From positions 1 to 64,000 of the forward strand of contig NZ_VTKZ01000009.1 in assembly GCF_020514115.1 (NCBI RefSeq): DNA of 64,000 nt. The letters run 5' to 3'. This DNA is from Synechococcus sp. MU1642. Its GTDB lineage: Bacteria; Cyanobacteriota; Cyanobacteriia; PCC-6307; Cyanobiaceae. This document shows, piece by piece, positions 62,630-64,000 of this stretch. The notes below the pieces were generated by a model. It worked only from the letters and a program-made list of their open reading frames with translations, searched no databases and had not been told where the DNA came from. Every line of letters begins with the position of its first letter. Position 1 is the stretch's first letter. The position numbers were made by a program, and so were the translations under genes.

Positions 62630-63715
62630 ATGACTACTGGGGGGTGGAAGTCCCCCTTCAACCATTCCACCGGAAGCGATCTCGGAATTGCGCCACAGGC
62701 GCCCGAGACCCATCCAGACAACGGATCCAGACAAATCCCGGCGGTCTTCGCTGGGCTGGATAAGGCCGAGGCGCTGGCGTACGTCAGCCGCCTGTTCGAT
62801 GCCGCTCAGGCCGGAGCGGTGCTCTGGGGGGACAAGCTCCTCCTGAAGCGATTCCTGGAGCAGTGCTCCCGCACGGGCTCGAAAGAGACCCAGGACGGCT
62901 ATCGGCGAGAGCTGCGGCACTTCGTCCGCTGGCGCGATCGGAACCACCCGCATCTGCACTTGCGGGAGCTGGATCCTGCGCTGGTGGATGACTGGGTGTC
63001 CCAACTGCGGGAACAAGTGACGGCTGGCGAACTCAAACCCCGCTCGTTCAACCGGCGGGTCAGCGCGGTGAGCGCCCTTTACCGATGGGCGTCGGAACCT
63101 ACGAGATCAGCTGTGACAGGAGTGCCGCGCAACCCAATCCCCCGAAGAACAGGAATGTCGGCACCAAAGCTGGCCAAACCGCTGGCTGAGTCTGATCTGA
63201 CATCAGTTCTGGGTGTTATCAGTGCCGCGAAGGTAAAAGGCTCGGCCATCGCAGCGCGTGACTACGTCATGGTCCGCGGGTCGTATTTGCTCGGGTGCCG
63301 TGTATCGGAGCTGTGCCGCCTGCGGTGGGAGGACATCGAACCGCTGGATGAGGGGGGCAACGTTCGCCTCCTCGGTAAGGGCAGCAAGCCCCGCACCATC
63401 CGCGTCAGCACCGACACGCTGAAGCTGTTCGAGTCCCTGGGCCGCGGCGAGCCAGGGGACTGGCTTTTCCCAAGTAATAAAAGGAATGGCCCATTGACCC
63501 GTCAGGCGGTGGCCGCTCGCATGGCGATGTGGGGCCGGGAAGCAAACGTCCGGCTCCACCCGCACCGTTGCCGTCACACCCATGCCACTCATGCGATTCG
63601 GCGGGGGGTGGATGTTTTCACGCTCTCAGCCACGCTCGGCCACAGCTCGACGGGAACCACATCTCATTACGTTCTTGCTGAGCCTGGTGAGAGTTCATCT
63701 CTCAAATTGGGTTGA
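62630..63715 (+). CDS. tyrosine recombinase (integrase)
   Basis: 361 residues. An N-terminal SAM-like core-binding domain (~70-160, WGDKLLLKRFLEQCSRTGSKETQDGYRRELRHFVRW) precedes the catalytic domain with Arg224 (GCRVSELCRL), Lys in LLGKGSKPRTIRV, His312-x-x-Arg315 (HPHRCRHTHAT), His338 (LGHSSTGTT) and nucleophile Tyr347 (SHYVLAEPG). All active-site residues are intact. The ATG lies at the 3' edge of ssrA, a common integration target, so this is probably the integrase of an island running to the right. No other early start is available. Confidence 0.9.
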   Translation: MTTGGWKSPFNHSTGSDLGIAPQAPETHPDNGSRQIPAVFAGLDKAEALAYVSRLFDAAQAGAVLWGDKLLLKRFLEQCSRTGSKETQDGYRRELRHFVRWRDRNHPHLHLRELDPALVDDWVSQLREQVTAGELKPRSFNRRVSAVSALYRWASEPTRSAVTGVPRNPIPRRTGMSAPKLAKPLAESDLTSVLGVISAAKVKGSAIAARDYVMVRGSYLLGCRVSELCRLRWEDIEPLDEGGNVRLLGKGSKPRTIRVSTDTLKLFESLGRGEPGDWLFPSNKRNGPLTRQAVAARMAMWGREANVRLHPHRCRHTHATHAIRRGVDVFTLSATLGHSSTGTTSHYVLAEPGESSSLKLG

Positions 63716-63752
63716 TGGTCCCTTCTGAGGTGAGGGTTATTGCGATCAAAAG

Positions 63753-63764
63753 CAACAGCTGTTG
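63753..63764. repeat. 12-base palindrome downstream of the integrase
   Basis: CAACAGCTGTTG is a perfect palindrome in the 87-base gap between the integrase and the next gene. A second pair, GGATTAC and GTAATCC, flanks the next stretch. Either could be an operator or a recombination site; a single copy cannot settle this. Confidence 0.4.
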
Positions 63765-63802
63765 GGATTACAGCTCTCGTCGCTAATTTGACGTAATCCG
63801 AG

Positions 63803-64000
63803 TTGCGACTGTTGAAACTACTCCTGGCTGCTTCAACTGCACTTGCACTATCTGTACCGGTGCAGGCTCATCATGGACCTTTTTCTCAAGAAAATAAGGT
63901 TGTGCATGATATGCATCTAGGTGTGACACGTTCTACTAACAAAGAAGGATCACTTACTGCCTATAGCATTAAATCGAAAGGTCTAGGGCGCTTGGTATTT
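63803..64000 (+). CDS. exported protein, N-terminal part (cut by window end)
   Basis: An open frame from TTG 63803 (or TTG 63812) runs to the window end without a stop, 66 codons. A signal peptide is clear (LLKLLLAASTALALSVPVQAHH), with likely cleavage after VQA. The mature part is polar. The base composition from ~63,880 on is distinctly AT-rich relative to the rest of the window, in keeping with recently acquired DNA behind the integrase. The family cannot be told. Confidence 0.55.
   Translation, partial: MRLLKLLLAASTALALSVPVQAHHGPFSQENKVVHDMHLGVTRSTNKEGSLTAYSIKSKGLGRLVF

Noticed and set aside
1-64000. CRISPR array, insertion sequence or group II intron
   Set aside because: No regularly spaced direct repeats, transposase motifs or intron-encoded reverse transcriptase were seen. 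The only recombinase is the tyrosine integrase at 62630-63715.

Overview
The window reads as chromosomal DNA of a marine Synechococcus-type picocyanobacterium. The evidence is a phycobilisome rod-core linker (CpcG) with an S-type phycobilin lyase, PsbX and Ycf66, two high-light-inducible proteins, ferredoxin-thioredoxin reductase, SufR beside sufBCDS, and a circularly permuted tmRNA whose tag reads ANNIVRFSRQAAPVAA. Genes are densely packed with small overlaps, GC-rich for most of the window, and many starts are GTG or TTG. It is mostly core genome. Only the last ~1.4 kb looks like the edge of an accessory region.

Layout. 1-430: end of a rRNA operon (23S 3' end, 5S, terminator). 0.4-3.8 kb: BrkB-like protein, small membrane proteins, exodeoxyribonuclease VII (xseA/xseB). 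3.8-8.8 kb: an Hli protein, HrpB helicase, small cyanobacterial proteins, an HtrA-type protease. 8.8-12 kb: ABC-F ATPase, a twin-CX3C peptide, a Nif11-like peptide and a ribbon-helix-helix protein. 12-20 kb: a tight leftward six-gene run (NDH-2, hflX, SLC13 permease, ktrB, ktrA, anmK). 20-25 kb: cysH-coaX, bcp, a stand-alone DUF1400 protein and a RarA fusion. 25-30 kb: a two-component RND efflux system whose pump carries an extra hydrophobic insert. 30-34 kb: phosphoglucomutase and DUF4912 protein. 33.7-41.5 kb: leftward sufR-orf-cpcS-cpcG, and divergently ftrB-sufB-sufC-sufD-sufS. 41.5-47 kb: mscL without a normal start codon, S9 peptidase, deformylase, DUF3747 protein, a broken comM, HIT protein. 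47-51.9 kb: ABC exporter plus hli, twin lipoproteins, ycf66-psbX, YggT. 51.9-56.3 kb: accC, tRNA-Leu(GAG) with a glycosyltransferase-like gene right behind it, msrB, PRC-barrel protein. 56.3-62.4 kb: smc, a LigD-N-like protein, a YqjD/YqjE-like pair, an RNA methyltransferase. 62.4-64 kb: ssrA, a tyrosine recombinase starting at its 3' edge, and the start of an AT-rich secreted-protein gene cut by the window end.

How genes work together. sufBCDS with SufR forms the Fe-S assembly system; its output is needed by the adjacent FtrB and by photosynthesis. KtrA/KtrB with the RCK-containing SLC13 permease suggests an ion-homeostasis operon. CpcG and CpcS serve the antenna, and PsbX, Ycf66 and the Hli proteins serve photosystem assembly and photoprotection. 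No CRISPR array, insertion sequence or intact prophage was seen. No single wholly new system is evident. The most unusual items are the comM deletion remnant, mscL with an apparent AUU start, the ssrA/integrase junction, the RND insert, the twin-CX3C peptide and several very short genes. No intergenic stretch exceeds about 300 bases.
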